Notes: generated by a model not told the origin, from the letters alone. A stretch of DNA of 39,068 nucleotides from an uncultured Bacilli bacterium (GCA_944358985.1 CALVSI010000010.1:1-39068), one strand, 5' to 3'. Positions 16,647 to 25,945 are shown, numbered from the stretch's first letter. A program made the numbers and translations.

Positions 16647-16963
16647 AATTCAATATTTCTCTCGTCACTATTAATTACTTCTGTATTTATTTCTCCTAAT
16701 ATTATATTGATGTCTCCAAATTGCTTTTCGGTAATGGTTAAAACAGCAACAGATCCCTCTTTTGGAGACATTTTTTTAACTTTTTCAATAGCGGAATTTG
16801 CAATTCTTTGATCTAAGCATAATTTTAGATAAACAGATTTTTGAAACATATAAAACCCAAGACTTTTTATATCTTTTACGAATCTAGAATAATTACGTCT
16901 TTGTGCTTTTTTCTCAACTGGTAAATCAAAAAATAATAGTAATCTCATATATCTATAATTCAT
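16643..16963 (-). CDS. cas2: CRISPR-associated endonuclease Cas2
   Basis: A 106-residue ferredoxin-fold protein that bridges two Cas1 dimers in the spacer integration complex. MNYRYMRLLLFFDLPVEKKA shows the beta-1 strand with the conserved aspartate of FFDLP, followed by RNYSRFVKDIKSLGF and the QKSVYLKL strand typical of type II Cas2. The ATG at 16963 is preferred because family members begin M-x-YRYMR; an upstream TTG at 16969 would add two residues. It overlaps the end of cas1 by 11 bases and the start of csn2 by 4 bases. Confidence 0.96.
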   Translation of the reverse strand: MNYRYMRLLLFFDLPVEKKAQRRNYSRFVKDIKSLGFYMFQKSVYLKLCLDQRIANSAIEKVKKMSPKEGSVAVLTITEKQFGDINIILGEINTEVINSDERNIEL

Positions 16964-17816
16964 AGTCAATAAATTCTACATTATCAGTATTGCTTCTCAG
17001 CTGAAGCAATAGATTTTTAACATAAGAATGAATGGCATTTTCTAAGTACATTTCATTCCCTAAATAAATAACTTTTCTATTTAACATATTAATAAATTCT
17101 TTTTTAAAATTATCGTTGTTAACTCGATTGGAAATAACATAACTATCCACTAAAGGACGCAACGGTTCAATAAAATCACAAGAAAGATTAACTGGATTTG
17201 TTTCGCCTATATGATGAATGCCAATTTCTAAAAGATATCCAAATGATTTAATTTCTCTACTAATGGCACTTAAAATAATAGAATAGCCATAATCCAAATA
17301 TTTATTTATATCGTCTTCAAGATTTCTGGAAAATCTCGTCCCAAACAATGAATTAAAATAAACTTTAGCCGCATGGCCTTCCCTATTTGTAACATCATCA
17401 TCCAAAACGTCATTTGAATAATCTAATAATTTAACATATGAATCTTCGTTAATATTCTTAAGGTTTCTAGCTTGATTAGTAATTTTTTTGATGATGATTT
17501 TTTTCCAAATTTTACCTTTGATCTCTCTATTCCAATTAATCTGAATTTGGATTTTTTTATATGTATCACCAGTTCCATATATGGGCAGTAATTGACTTTG
17601 TGGAGTATATTTGTGATCACAAAATATTACCATAATATTTTTGTTCATCAATGCAGATAATAGAGATACAGTTAGTGCAATTTCGGTAGAAGCGATAATC
17701 AAAACAGATATTTCATCAAGTAATATTTTTGTCTCGTTTTCGCCTCTACAAACTAAATAATTTAAAGAGTGTTCTAATTTACAACGAGATTTAATAGTTA
17801 CAACTCTAAATCCCAC
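16953..17816 (-). CDS. cas1: CRISPR-associated integrase Cas1
   Basis: A 287-residue type II Cas1, the enzyme that inserts new spacers at the leader end of the array. The active-site metal ligands are visible as E in TNREGHAAKVYF, H in GIHHIGETNPVN and D in CDFIEPLRPL. The N-terminus MGFRVVTIKSRCKLE matches the usual MGWRTVVI-type start of type II-A Cas1, which fixes the start at a GTG. It begins 5 bases after the cas9 stop, and the AAAGGTGA overlapping the cas9 end serves as ribosome site. It overlaps cas2 slightly. Confidence 0.98.
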   Translation of the reverse strand: MGFRVVTIKSRCKLEHSLNYLVCRGENETKILLDEISVLIIASTEIALTVSLLSALMNKNIMVIFCDHKYTPQSQLLPIYGTGDTYKKIQIQINWNREIKGKIWKKIIIKKITNQARNLKNINEDSYVKLLDYSNDVLDDDVTNREGHAAKVYFNSLFGTRFSRNLEDDINKYLDYGYSIILSAISREIKSFGYLLEIGIHHIGETNPVNLSCDFIEPLRPLVDSYVISNRVNNDNFKKEFINMLNRKVIYLGNEMYLENAIHSYVKNLLLQLRSNTDNVEFIDYEL

Positions 17817-17821
17817 TAAAA

Positions 17822-20800
17822 TTATTCACCTTTCCAAAGAACTTTCTTATAAAAACCTGTAACAGATTCTGCGATTATTTGACATTTGTTATCATTTGGA
17901 TACAAGGATGGTATCGTTAATAAACCACTATTTTCTTTTCCTTTAATAAGTTTCAAATTAGATGATAATTTATCGCAAGTGAACAAATGATTTATTTCGT
18001 GATTTAAACAAATCAGTTCTAATACATTTAACTTATCTAAAATATCTTCTGTTTCTTTATCATATAATAACGATCTGATCGATTGCATTTTTGATAAATC
18101 AAGATAAATTTTAGATGTGATAGCTTTTTTGTAAATATTAAATAATTGTTTTTCTTTGTTTTTATCTAGACTTTCTTCTTTGTTTTTATCTCCTCTAGCT
18201 TTTGAAACAACATATCTATTTTCATATTTTTCGATATCTTCTGTTTTAAATTCGTAATCTTTAGTAATTATTTTTTTATCAATTAACTGGCTATATGCTT
18301 TTTCATTCAATTTAATTAATGTAAGTTCGTTGTATGAATAATTGTGTTGCAACAAATTTTGAATCCAAAATGATCCGTTAGTCACACCCGTAATACAAAA
18401 TTTAGAATTATTAGTAGCAATGATTGTTTTGCTTTTAAGTTTTTTTACAAGGACGCTAATATCTGATAATTTTGAATTTTCAGATAAATATTTTCTATAT
18501 TTTTCATCTGGTAATTGTCCAAACATTGTCGATACAGGAATAATCATGGTTTTCTTATTTCCTTTTTTATCTAATCCTGAAATCAAAGAATAAAATCCAT
18601 ATTGTAAACTAGAATATCCACCATATTTTTTGATATCTAATCCTTTTTTCAATGGCAAAGCGCCATCTTTGATTTTGAATTTAGGCGTTATAGAATCTTC
18701 ATGAAATATTGTGTTATTGATATATGTTCTTGTTGTAACCATAATATCAAATCGTGTATATAAATTCTTTTTTATTTGCTCAACTGTTTTGCTATATCCA
18801 TAGATAAGTTTGCCATTTAGTGAATAAAATGGTTTTTTATTATTATTTTCATCTTCAAAAATCTTATCTGGATTTGTGGTTTTCTTTTGTTGTTTTAGTC
18901 TTTCAATCCATCCGATTATATGACCTTTGTTGAACCATTCATATATAGTTCTTCCAATAATAATATTAAGATACGCGTCATGAGCGTGATGATAATCGTT
19001 TGCGTCTCTACATTTAACCAAGTCAAATTTTTGGCGATAAGAAGATACATGGTTAGCTTTTGAAAATACTATTGTTGGTTTTTCCTTAAATTCTTCTAAT
19101 AAGTCTTTTAGTGCTTTTGCACTTTGATTTGTTGACACTAATTGACGATTGACAAAATCTTGTAGTTCTTCGTCACTTAATTCTTCTTTTCGCATTAATC
19201 GATTAAATTTTTTCTCACTAATAAGTTTGTTCTTTTTTAATAATTTAAAATATTCACATGGATTATAGTCATTTCTCCTATTTGGATAATCATATGGATA
19301 ATTTTCACCCTTATTTCTGTTTTCGGTTGATAATACCAATACTCTATTGTCTAGAGAATCATCTTTGACTTTTGATTGTGGATATATATGATCAATATCA
19401 TACATTGTTCCGTTCAAAACGCCCTCAAAGTCAAGTTTTTCACCAGTATATAGGCATCTTCCTAGTTGAGTAAAATATAAATAAATTCTATCGCTTCTAA
19501 ATGCAGATTTATCATTTTCATATTTATTTAATTCGTCCTCTAGTTCTTTAAAATTGATATCTTTATCAAATTGTTTTGTTTTTTTGGCTTCTTCAATAAA
19601 TTTTTTAGCAGCAGCGTATCTAGAATCGTCGGTTTTCTTTTTACCATCAATGTTTCCCCTAGCACATTCGATAAAGAAATTGTTGATTGGCTGTTTGACT
19701 ATTTTTTCTAATTCTAAAATAATCTTAAAGCTTTGAATTAAAGATCTTTTCATCATTGGCGATACATAGCTCTCATCAATAGCTTTTTTAATTGATTCCA
19801 TATTATATTCGCGAACACCAACAACATTATTTCTATATTCTCTTAAACGATCTTGGTAGTGATATTTTTCTAAAAATAAGATTTCTTGTAATATAAGATT
19901 CTCATTTTCCATAATTTTTATAATAGAAGTATCAATCACTTCCCCATTTTCATCGCAAGGTTTAAATTCTAAAAGAAATTTTTTAGAAAGTCTTCCCCAA
20001 TCTTTATAAGTTAATTTGCATATTTTCTTGATTTTATCTTCGTCTATAATCTTGCTATACTTTTTCTCTAAACGTTTTTTTAAAATCGCTTTGTCTTCAA
20101 AAATTGTAATATCAAAAATTATATCTTCAATTGTATCAATATGTTTTTTAACAAAATCTTCACCAAAAATATTAATAAAATCGACCATTGAAGAAAATGA
20201 TGCCACTAATTCAGCTTTTTCTTTATCGTTTGATGTAGTTATTTCAACACAATTTTCACCATTTTTCTTTTTAAACCAGTCTTTTACATCGTTTATCGTC
20301 ACTTTTGAGTGATGGTAATAAACTTCTTCAATTAAAGATAATTTGTCTTCTTTTGAAATGTGATTTCCGTTAACATTTAATTTATTTAATTCTGTTAAAA
20401 CTTCATATTTACTATATAAAATAGATTTTTTTGGCAAGCAATAACAATCTGGTAAATATGTACACTTATTTTGCATTCTATTAATAAATGTTTTTGCACT
20501 TTCATCTATGTCCACTACCTTATTAAAATTCCATGGCGTAACTTTCTCGTTTGTTATTTTTTTAACCCAAGCAAATTTTTTCTTATTTTCATCACTGCCA
20601 GCATATAAAGGCCCGACATAATAAGGAACTTTAAAAGTTAAAAGTGAAACTATTTTATCTAATACTGAGCCATCTTCATCCTTATCGTTTAAGAATGGGT
20701 AATATTTCTTTTGATTATTTAAGATTTTCTCTAACATTGCTTTATTTAACTGCATAGGAAAATTGTTTTCAGTAGAATTTTGACGTTCTAAATAAGTTTT

Positions 20801-22072
20801 ATCTTCAATATTAGAAAAAATTTCTCTTAAAGTCTCGTCTTGAATATCTTCGGCTTTTTTGATATTTTTAAATCCTAAAGTTTCTTTTAAAAATTTATAA
20901 AAATCATCCCTTGAACAATGACTTGTGGATATTTTTTTGCCATTGCATAGACATGTTCCGATATATTTAGTGTAATTGTTGATATCAACTTTCTTTCCGC
21001 TATTATCTTTTGTATATGGCAAGCCAAATATTTTTTTCTTTAATTCAGGATGCAATTTACAATAATCTTTTAATTTTCTTAATTGTTTTTCGTGCGTCTT
21101 AAATCTTTCGATATAAACTTCATATAAATATTTTTTTCCCTTTAAATCTTTATTTAAACGAATTAAGTCATATACCCCTTTTGCCAAAATTATTGCATTG
21201 AATATATCGATAAAATTTGGATATTCATTTTTTAATGATAATATGTCTTCATCAAAAGTTTGGCTCGTTATATCTAATTTAACTTTTTCTTCTGCTTTTA
21301 TTTCTCCTTTAACAAGATTTTCTATTGATGAGCCTGACATTGTTTTAATTATTATTTTAACTAGCCCGGATGGTTTTTCATCGTCTAATAAAATTTGTAT
21401 TAATTTCTCTTCGGTATCTTTTTTGCCTTTTACTCTATTTAATTCTTCAAAAAAATTGTCTAATACTCTAGATTCGTCATTTAATTTTTGAACATCATCT
21501 TTATCTTTGTTGTAATTGTCTAGAATATCATTAAGGCTATAAATTAAGTTTTTTAGATTTGAACTATCAGATAATTCAAAATCTCCTTCATATAAAAAGT
21601 GTCCGCGGTATTTAATCAAAAAAGAACAAGCTAAATATAATTTTCTTATGTCTGTTTTTTTATCTTCTTCAATTAATTCTTTGATTAAATGATATATGGT
21701 TTTATATTCATGAAAATAATCTTTGTCAGAATAATTAATATCATTAAAGAGAGTGTATGAATTTTTTAATTGTTTATCATCTATTGTCAATCTAGAATCA
21801 TCAAGTCTTTGAAAGAAATTTTTATCAACTTTACATATTTCGTTTGCAAACAATCCTTGAAGTAAAGATAATCTAAATTTTCTTCTTTGCAATCTTCTTC
21901 TGTTCGTTCTATGAAGACGTCTTTCTTCTGCGGTGCTTGCTTCTTCAAAAAGTCTAACACCCCACAAAGACTTACCTTGTTTTTTTACAATATTATAATC
22001 TTCATCAGTTAATGCCCAACCAACAGAATTTGTCCCAATATCTAAACCTAGTAAATAATTTTTCTTTTCCAT
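17822..22072 (-). CDS. cas9: CRISPR-associated RNA-guided endonuclease Cas9 (type II-A)
   Basis: A 1416-residue effector, slightly longer than the 1368 residues of the S. pyogenes enzyme. Domains in order: RuvC-I LGLDIGTNSVGWA with D11; arginine-rich bridge helix RRLHRTNRRRLQRRKFRL (about 52-70); the recognition lobe, with no further recognisable motifs; RuvC-II FFIECARGN with E802; HNH motif YDIDHIYPQSK with H895, plus N in NRNKG; RuvC-III HHAHDAYLN with D1032; then a C-terminal PAM-interacting region. All catalytic residues are present, so it should cut both strands of a target. An AGGAGG ribosome site precedes the ATG by 10 bases. The mRNA leader runs through the antisense of the tracrRNA gene. 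PAM preference cannot be told from sequence alone. Confidence 0.99.
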   Translation of the reverse strand: MEKKNYLLGLDIGTNSVGWALTDEDYNIVKKQGKSLWGVRLFEEASTAEERRLHRTNRRRLQRRKFRLSLLQGLFANEICKVDKNFFQRLDDSRLTIDDKQLKNSYTLFNDINYSDKDYFHEYKTIYHLIKELIEEDKKTDIRKLYLACSFLIKYRGHFLYEGDFELSDSSNLKNLIYSLNDILDNYNKDKDDVQKLNDESRVLDNFFEELNRVKGKKDTEEKLIQILLDDEKPSGLVKIIIKTMSGSSIENLVKGEIKAEEKVKLDITSQTFDEDILSLKNEYPNFIDIFNAIILAKGVYDLIRLNKDLKGKKYLYEVYIERFKTHEKQLRKLKDYCKLHPELKKKIFGLPYTKDNSGKKVDINNYTKYIGTCLCNGKKISTSHCSRDDFYKFLKETLGFKNIKKAEDIQDETLREIFSNIEDKTYLERQNSTENNFPMQLNKAMLEKILNNQKKYYPFLNDKDEDGSVLDKIVSLLTFKVPYYVGPLYAGSDENKKKFAWVKKITNEKVTPWNFNKVVDIDESAKTFINRMQNKCTYLPDCYCLPKKSILYSKYEVLTELNKLNVNGNHISKEDKLSLIEEVYYHHSKVTINDVKDWFKKKNGENCVEITTSNDKEKAELVASFSSMVDFINIFGEDFVKKHIDTIEDIIFDITIFEDKAILKKRLEKKYSKIIDEDKIKKICKLTYKDWGRLSKKFLLEFKPCDENGEVIDTSIIKIMENENLILQEILFLEKYHYQDRLREYRNNVVGVREYNMESIKKAIDESYVSPMMKRSLIQSFKIILELEKIVKQPINNFFIECARGNIDGKKKTDDSRYAAAKKFIEEAKKTKQFDKDINFKELEDELNKYENDKSAFRSDRIYLYFTQLGRCLYTGEKLDFEGVLNGTMYDIDHIYPQSKVKDDSLDNRVLVLSTENRNKGENYPYDYPNRRNDYNPCEYFKLLKKNKLISEKKFNRLMRKEELSDEELQDFVNRQLVSTNQSAKALKDLLEEFKEKPTIVFSKANHVSSYRQKFDLVKCRDANDYHHAHDAYLNIIIGRTIYEWFNKGHIIGWIERLKQQKKTTNPDKIFEDENNNKKPFYSLNGKLIYGYSKTVEQIKKNLYTRFDIMVTTRTYINNTIFHEDSITPKFKIKDGALPLKKGLDIKKYGGYSSLQYGFYSLISGLDKKGNKKTMIIPVSTMFGQLPDEKYRKYLSENSKLSDISVLVKKLKSKTIIATNNSKFCITGVTNGSFWIQNLLQHNYSYNELTLIKLNEKAYSQLIDKKIITKDYEFKTEDIEKYENRYVVSKARGDKNKEESLDKNKEKQLFNIYKKAITSKIYLDLSKMQSIRSLLYDKETEDILDKLNVLELICLNHEINHLFTCDKLSSNLKLIKGKENSGLLTIPSLYPNDNKCQIIAESVTGFYKKVLWKGE

Positions 22073-22104
22073 GTTGCATTTTCCTCCTAGATGTATTAAA
22101 TTAA

Positions 22105-22197
22105 TTACATAAGAATTACATTACAAGTTCAAATAAAATTCTTTCGAATCATAAACTTGGTTGCAAGTTAATTAACATCCGACGGGATGTTTTTTTC
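22105..22197 (+). ncRNA. tracrRNA
   Basis: The plus strand holds ATAAGAATTACATTAC (22109-22124), identical to 16 bases of the repeat as written on the plus strand and hence complementary to the crRNA repeat. AAGTTCAAATAAAA follows, completing the lower anti-repeat stem and bulge. Downstream are a short stem-loop ATTC-TTTC-GAAT (nexus position), AACTTG-GTTG-CAAGTT, and the terminator hairpin ACATCC-GACG-GGATGT with a seven-U tail ending near 22197. The end is well defined; the start is not. A weak candidate promoter is TTGCAT (22074-22079), 16 bases, TTAAAT (22096-22101), which would start the RNA at about 22108. It is encoded opposite cas9 and inside its 5' leader. Confidence 0.95.
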
Positions 22198-22216
22198 TAT
22201 AATTCTTATTATTCAA

Positions 22217-22222
22217 ATTATA
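22217..22222 (-). promoter_or_regulatory. Probable cas9 operon promoter (-10)
   Basis: TATAAT on the minus strand (22222-22217) is the best -10 upstream of cas9. The -35 is weak (TTTTTG at a 17-base spacer). A start near 22210 would give an mRNA leader of about 138 nt that contains the complete antisense of the tracrRNA. Confidence 0.5.
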
Positions 22223-22240
22223 CTATACAAAATGCGCTAC

Positions 22241-22260
22241 AAAAAATAACATTGTTATTG
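22241..22260 (-). terminator. Weak AT-only terminator after the XRE gene
   Basis: On the minus strand AATAAC-AAT-GTTATT is followed by a run of T. The stem has only 6 bp and is nearly all A/T, so termination may be partial. It lies 33 bases past the XRE stop and just upstream of the cas9 -10. Confidence 0.4.
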
Positions 22261-22292
22261 TTTTTCTTAATGCCCATTTTTTAGTACATCAT

Positions 22293-22916
22293 TTAATAAA
22301 CTGTGTTAACACTACTTATCGCAAATATCATTGAAAAGAAAAATAATATTAGGCAAATAAAGAAAAGACAATAATAGATAATATTGCATGTAAGTTGTGC
22401 TTTGTTTTTATCTTTGTCTTTAAAATATAAAATGTTAAATAATCCTAATCCAATACAAATAATACTTATTATCAAAAATATAATCGGCAGCGGGTTTCCA
22501 CTACTTAGGCATGCCATCATGATACTAGCGACATAATAAAATTTATCAGGAGTTTGTTGTCCAGGAGGAATTGGATAAACATATCTAAAAGCCACTATTA
22601 AAGGAATAAACGTTAATATAACAGCACAAATTAATATGCTTATAGAAATAACATGTAAAATAAAATGAATATTTTGTTTTTTAAAATTATGGTTTAATAC
22701 CACGTTAAGAGTGTCTTCGTTTGAAAACAATTCATCAACTGAAACATTTAAACAATTAGCTAATTTTTCTAAATTTTCTTTTGTTGGGATAGCAACACCA
22801 TTTTCATATTTATTAATTAAGGTTCGCGATACAAAAATCATGTCAGCGAGCTTTTGTTGAGACAAATTGTTTTTAAGACGTAGTTGTTTTAATTTGCTTG
22901 GAAAATTCATAATCAT
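22293..22916 (-). CDS. XRE-family helix-turn-helix membrane protein
   Basis: A 207-residue protein. Residues about 6-60 are a Cro/CI-type helix-turn-helix, LKQLRLKNNLSQQKLADMIF then VSRTLINKYENGVAIPTKEN. A short linker follows, then four hydrophobic helices (about 80-205). Such membrane-tethered XRE regulators are common in Bacillota and usually have unknown signals. It begins MIMNF; the first ATG has GGGTG about 6 bases upstream. It lies just upstream of the CRISPR locus on the same strand, separated by a weak terminator and the tracrRNA gene, so control of cas9 is possible but unsupported. Inverted repeats lie upstream at 22930-22974. Confidence 0.87.
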   Translation of the reverse strand: MIMNFPSKLKQLRLKNNLSQQKLADMIFVSRTLINKYENGVAIPTKENLEKLANCLNVSVDELFSNEDTLNVVLNHNFKKQNIHFILHVISISILICAVILTFIPLIVAFRYVYPIPPGQQTPDKFYYVASIMMACLSSGNPLPIIFLIISIICIGLGLFNILYFKDKDKNKAQLTCNIIYYCLFFICLILFFFSMIFAISSVNTVY

Positions 22917-22929
22917 TCACCCAATGCTA

Positions 22930-22974
22930 TGATATATCAATTTTTATCAATTTGATATGTGAATTGTAATTCAC
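22930..22974. promoter_or_regulatory. Inverted repeats upstream of the XRE gene
   Basis: GTGAATT-GT-AATTCAC (22959-22974) has perfect 7-bp arms, and a further TGTGAATT half-site follows at about 22978. Just before it, ATATCAA and TTGATAT arms flank a short AT-rich spacer. They fill most of the 72-bp intergenic space and are likely operators, possibly for the XRE protein itself. Confidence 0.45.
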
Positions 22975-22988
22975 ACCTGTGAATTTAT

Positions 22989-25211
22989 TTATATCATGAC
23001 GTATGTCAAATCATTATAATCAAACGTATATTTTCCCTCGTCATTTAAAGTAAATGTTATGTAATGAATAACCTTATCATAATCTGGTGTTTGTTCTAAA
23101 TAATAAAAGCTATAAGTGTGACTTGTGTCATCTATTGAGTATGGGAATAAACGATGATAAGTAATGCTTGATGCTGTTTCAGTTATTTTTTTATAAAATC
23201 CAATATAGCCATCAAGTCTAACATATGCTGGAAGATTATTTGAAGAAATGTATTCACCAACAAAATCAAATCCTTCAAAGAATCGATTGTTTTCTTGATA
23301 CATTTTTTCACCATAAATCATGTATGCACCATTACATTTAATGTATTTAGTGCCAGCATTTTCAAATTCAACTTTGATGATGTAATAATTATTATCTATG
23401 TCATAATCGACAAAACTAGCAAAACCAACATCGACACGTTCATAATTTAAATAATGTTCTAAATAACGTGTTTCTTGATAATCAATCGTTGGTCGATCAG
23501 CTTCCCAACTACCAGTAAGATTTAAATAATCGTCGATAGTGCCAAAATTGCCGTATAAATCGCTTAAATAGAAATGATAAATGTTTGCCTTTATTGTCAT
23601 ATCACTAACAACAGGTAACGTATTATCATAACCAATAAAATCAAATCTTATCACTTCATTTCTTAAAATAAAGTATGGTTTTAATGTTTCTCCTTTATTA
23701 ACAACATAATAAAAGCGGGCATTATCATCTTCGATTTTAATAAAAGCTTGTTTATCATTCATTTTTTGATATCTAATTTCATATGGAACAGTTTCGCCAA
23801 AACTAGAAACAACAACTAAAGCTTCTTCATCAATCAAATATTTATATTTTTCAAAGCTAGTTATGCCAATTAGATTGATGTTTCCATCATTATCATAATA
23901 AGCATCATATAAACTTCCATTTGTTAAAGTGGAAAGATATATTTTATTTTCAAAAATTCTAACTTTAACTTCTTTATTTTCGTCATAATATACACCATCG
24001 ACAATATCAGATACATCGATTGGTGTTTTAATTCCAACATACAGTGTTGTATCTTTATTAAATTTAGTATTTTCAGTCAAAGGATACATCTTATTAATAT
24101 CTAAATATACTTCAACATATAAAGCATATAAATAATGGTATGTATTTGAATTAAGATAACCATCCACTGCGATATAAGTTTCATCATTTTTGTCATTTAT
24201 TGTAATGTAATAATCATTATCATCGATTAAATACAAATCAAAAGAAGGATCACCTAATATCATTCCTTCAACATGGAATGATTTAAAAAATGGATCATAG
24301 GTCATCTTTTGTGTGTGACGATTATCACTTATGACAATATCTCCATCAACAATGTTCGCGCTTAATTGACCATTAAGCAATAATTCCGAATAAATGTTCG
24401 TAGCGATATTGTTTTCATCAACGCTGAAAGCGTAAGTGCGAGGAGGATATGTTTGGTTGGCAAAAATATTATCGACATAATATTCACCTTCTAAAGAAAG
24501 TTGTTCCAACTCCACTACTTCAACTTGAAAAGATAAATTAAAATCTGAATTTGAATTTAATTCAACATAAACTGGATAAGTTCCAAATTTAGATGTATCA
24601 ACATTAGAATAATCGACCGAATATTCACAACTTTTAGCAATCTTATTTTTACCATCTGATAAAACTTTTTCTAAAATAATGTCTTTATGATTTGTTAAAT
24701 CTTCATCTAAATAATATGTCTTACGATAATCCACTAAAACAATGTCTTCGATTGTTAAATTAATAACATCCACAGTAAAACTAGTTTTGACATCAGGATT
24801 ATCTTTTAAATATATATTTATTGGGTATTTACCTGGAATATTATTGTTAAAAGATGATGAATCAATAACATATTCACTGCTTTCAGCTTGAGTTTTTTCA
24901 CCATTAGAAAGATTTTTTTCAATAATGATTCCATCGCTAATAAAAGTCGCATTTTTTTCATATTCAAGCAATAAGTCTTCTTTATTTGCAATATTAATAG
25001 AAACTACTTTAACTTGTGTTAAAAAATAAACGCTGATGGGGACTATTATTGCTATCATAGACACCGCTATTAGACTAGTAATAAATATGTTTTTAAAAGA
25101 GAAAATTGATTTTTTTTCTTTTTTAAAATCTATTTTGTTTTTAACATAATCAAATGAAGATATATTTTCTTTTTGAAAATCTTTTAGAAATTTTTTTTCT
25201 ATTTTTTTCAT
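22989..25211 (-). CDS. Single-pass membrane protein with Ig-like ectodomain, probable anti-sigma factor
   Basis: A 740-residue protein with about 40 basic cytoplasmic residues, one transmembrane helix (about 41-65) and a very large extracellular part. The first ectodomain region (about 70-230) holds two related repeats of bacterial Ig-like type, each with an EKxLSxGxK-type core and a [DS]SS-x-x-[NS]-x-x-x-G-[KT]-YP-[IV] pattern. The remainder is strand-rich, acidic and aromatic, with no recognised domain. Its start overlaps the stop of an ECF sigma gene by 4 bases (ATGA), so the two are translationally coupled. That context makes the short cytoplasmic N-terminus a candidate sigma-binding segment and the ectodomain a sensor. 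The anti-sigma role is inference from gene order. Confidence 0.7.
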   Translation of the reverse strand: MKKIEKKFLKDFQKENISSFDYVKNKIDFKKEKKSIFSFKNIFITSLIAVSMIAIIVPISVYFLTQVKVVSINIANKEDLLLEYEKNATFISDGIIIEKNLSNGEKTQAESSEYVIDSSSFNNNIPGKYPINIYLKDNPDVKTSFTVDVINLTIEDIVLVDYRKTYYLDEDLTNHKDIILEKVLSDGKNKIAKSCEYSVDYSNVDTSKFGTYPVYVELNSNSDFNLSFQVEVVELEQLSLEGEYYVDNIFANQTYPPRTYAFSVDENNIATNIYSELLLNGQLSANIVDGDIVISDNRHTQKMTYDPFFKSFHVEGMILGDPSFDLYLIDDNDYYITINDKNDETYIAVDGYLNSNTYHYLYALYVEVYLDINKMYPLTENTKFNKDTTLYVGIKTPIDVSDIVDGVYYDENKEVKVRIFENKIYLSTLTNGSLYDAYYDNDGNINLIGITSFEKYKYLIDEEALVVVSSFGETVPYEIRYQKMNDKQAFIKIEDDNARFYYVVNKGETLKPYFILRNEVIRFDFIGYDNTLPVVSDMTIKANIYHFYLSDLYGNFGTIDDYLNLTGSWEADRPTIDYQETRYLEHYLNYERVDVGFASFVDYDIDNNYYIIKVEFENAGTKYIKCNGAYMIYGEKMYQENNRFFEGFDFVGEYISSNNLPAYVRLDGYIGFYKKITETASSITYHRLFPYSIDDTSHTYSFYYLEQTPDYDKVIHYITFTLNDEGKYTFDYNDLTYVMI

Positions 25212-25726
25212 TTTTTCATCTCCTTTTGATATTTTTTTAATGCTCGGTAATATTTGGTTTTAATAGTTTTAGAATTTGATTTAAATATTTCTGCAATCTT
25301 TTTAAAATCATAGCCATAAATCAAATACAATATGATAATTTTAGTATCATCTTCGCCTAAAATATTTTGCATAGACTTTAATAATTCTTGATAAGCAATA
25401 CTACCTTTTATTTTGCTATCTTCATCTCCTAAATTGATGAGTTCATCATAATCAATCATTTTGCTTTCTTTTTTTATAATGTTAAGAGCAATGTTTTTAA
25501 CGGTTTTGCAAAGGTAAGATTTGATGTTATCAACGTTTGATAAATTATTAAAAAGATTAATAAAAGTTTGTTGAATAACATCATTAATATCTTCTTTGTT
25601 AGTTAAATAACTAGACGCTATAAAATAGCAAAGAGGATTATATTGCTCATAGATATATTTAAAGGCCTTTTCTTTATCTATGACCATCAATGATTTAAAA
25701 AGAAGCAAATCGAAGTCTTTTTTCAT
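25208..25726 (-). CDS. ECF-type RNA polymerase sigma factor
   Basis: A 172-residue sigma-70 family factor of the extracytoplasmic-function group. Region 2 is visible as KAFKYIYEQYNPLCYFIASS with DINDVIQQTFINLFNNL. Region 4 is visible as ILGEDDTKIIILYLIYGYDF, then KKIAEIFKSNSKTIKTKYYR, the promoter -35 binding helix-turn-helix. The ATG at 25726 is preferred over one 30 bases upstream because AAGAGG lies 8 bases before it. The stop overlaps the start of the membrane protein gene, so both are made together and the partner probably holds the sigma factor inactive until a surface signal arrives. The regulon is unknown. Confidence 0.9.
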   Translation of the reverse strand: MKKDFDLLLFKSLMVIDKEKAFKYIYEQYNPLCYFIASSYLTNKEDINDVIQQTFINLFNNLSNVDNIKSYLCKTVKNIALNIIKKESKMIDYDELINLGDEDSKIKGSIAYQELLKSMQNILGEDDTKIIILYLIYGYDFKKIAEIFKSNSKTIKTKYYRALKKYQKEMKK

Positions 25727-25945
25727 AGTTTTTGCCTCTTTCATTATATATGACAAATTAATATAAGAATTAGTTTCATTATTTTAAAAAAAATATCAAT
25801 AAATGTATTTGATATAATTTATGATATATTTCAATATTTCTTTATTATCCAATTTTTATTTTATGTGTTAAGATTTGCTCATCAGCAAATGTCAACATCA
25901 ATATTGGCAAAATATTAAATGCGTTTTATTATCATCAATAATCAT

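Noticed and set aside
22293-22916. XRE gene as a CRISPR-Cas regulator
   Set aside because: Adjacency alone is not evidence; it has its own operators and a terminator before cas9, and such membrane XRE proteins occur widely without CRISPR.
25873-25890. Hairpin ATTTGCT-CATC-AGCAAAT considered as a terminator
   Set aside because: There is no U tract on either side; it may be a small regulatory structure, but nothing supports a function.
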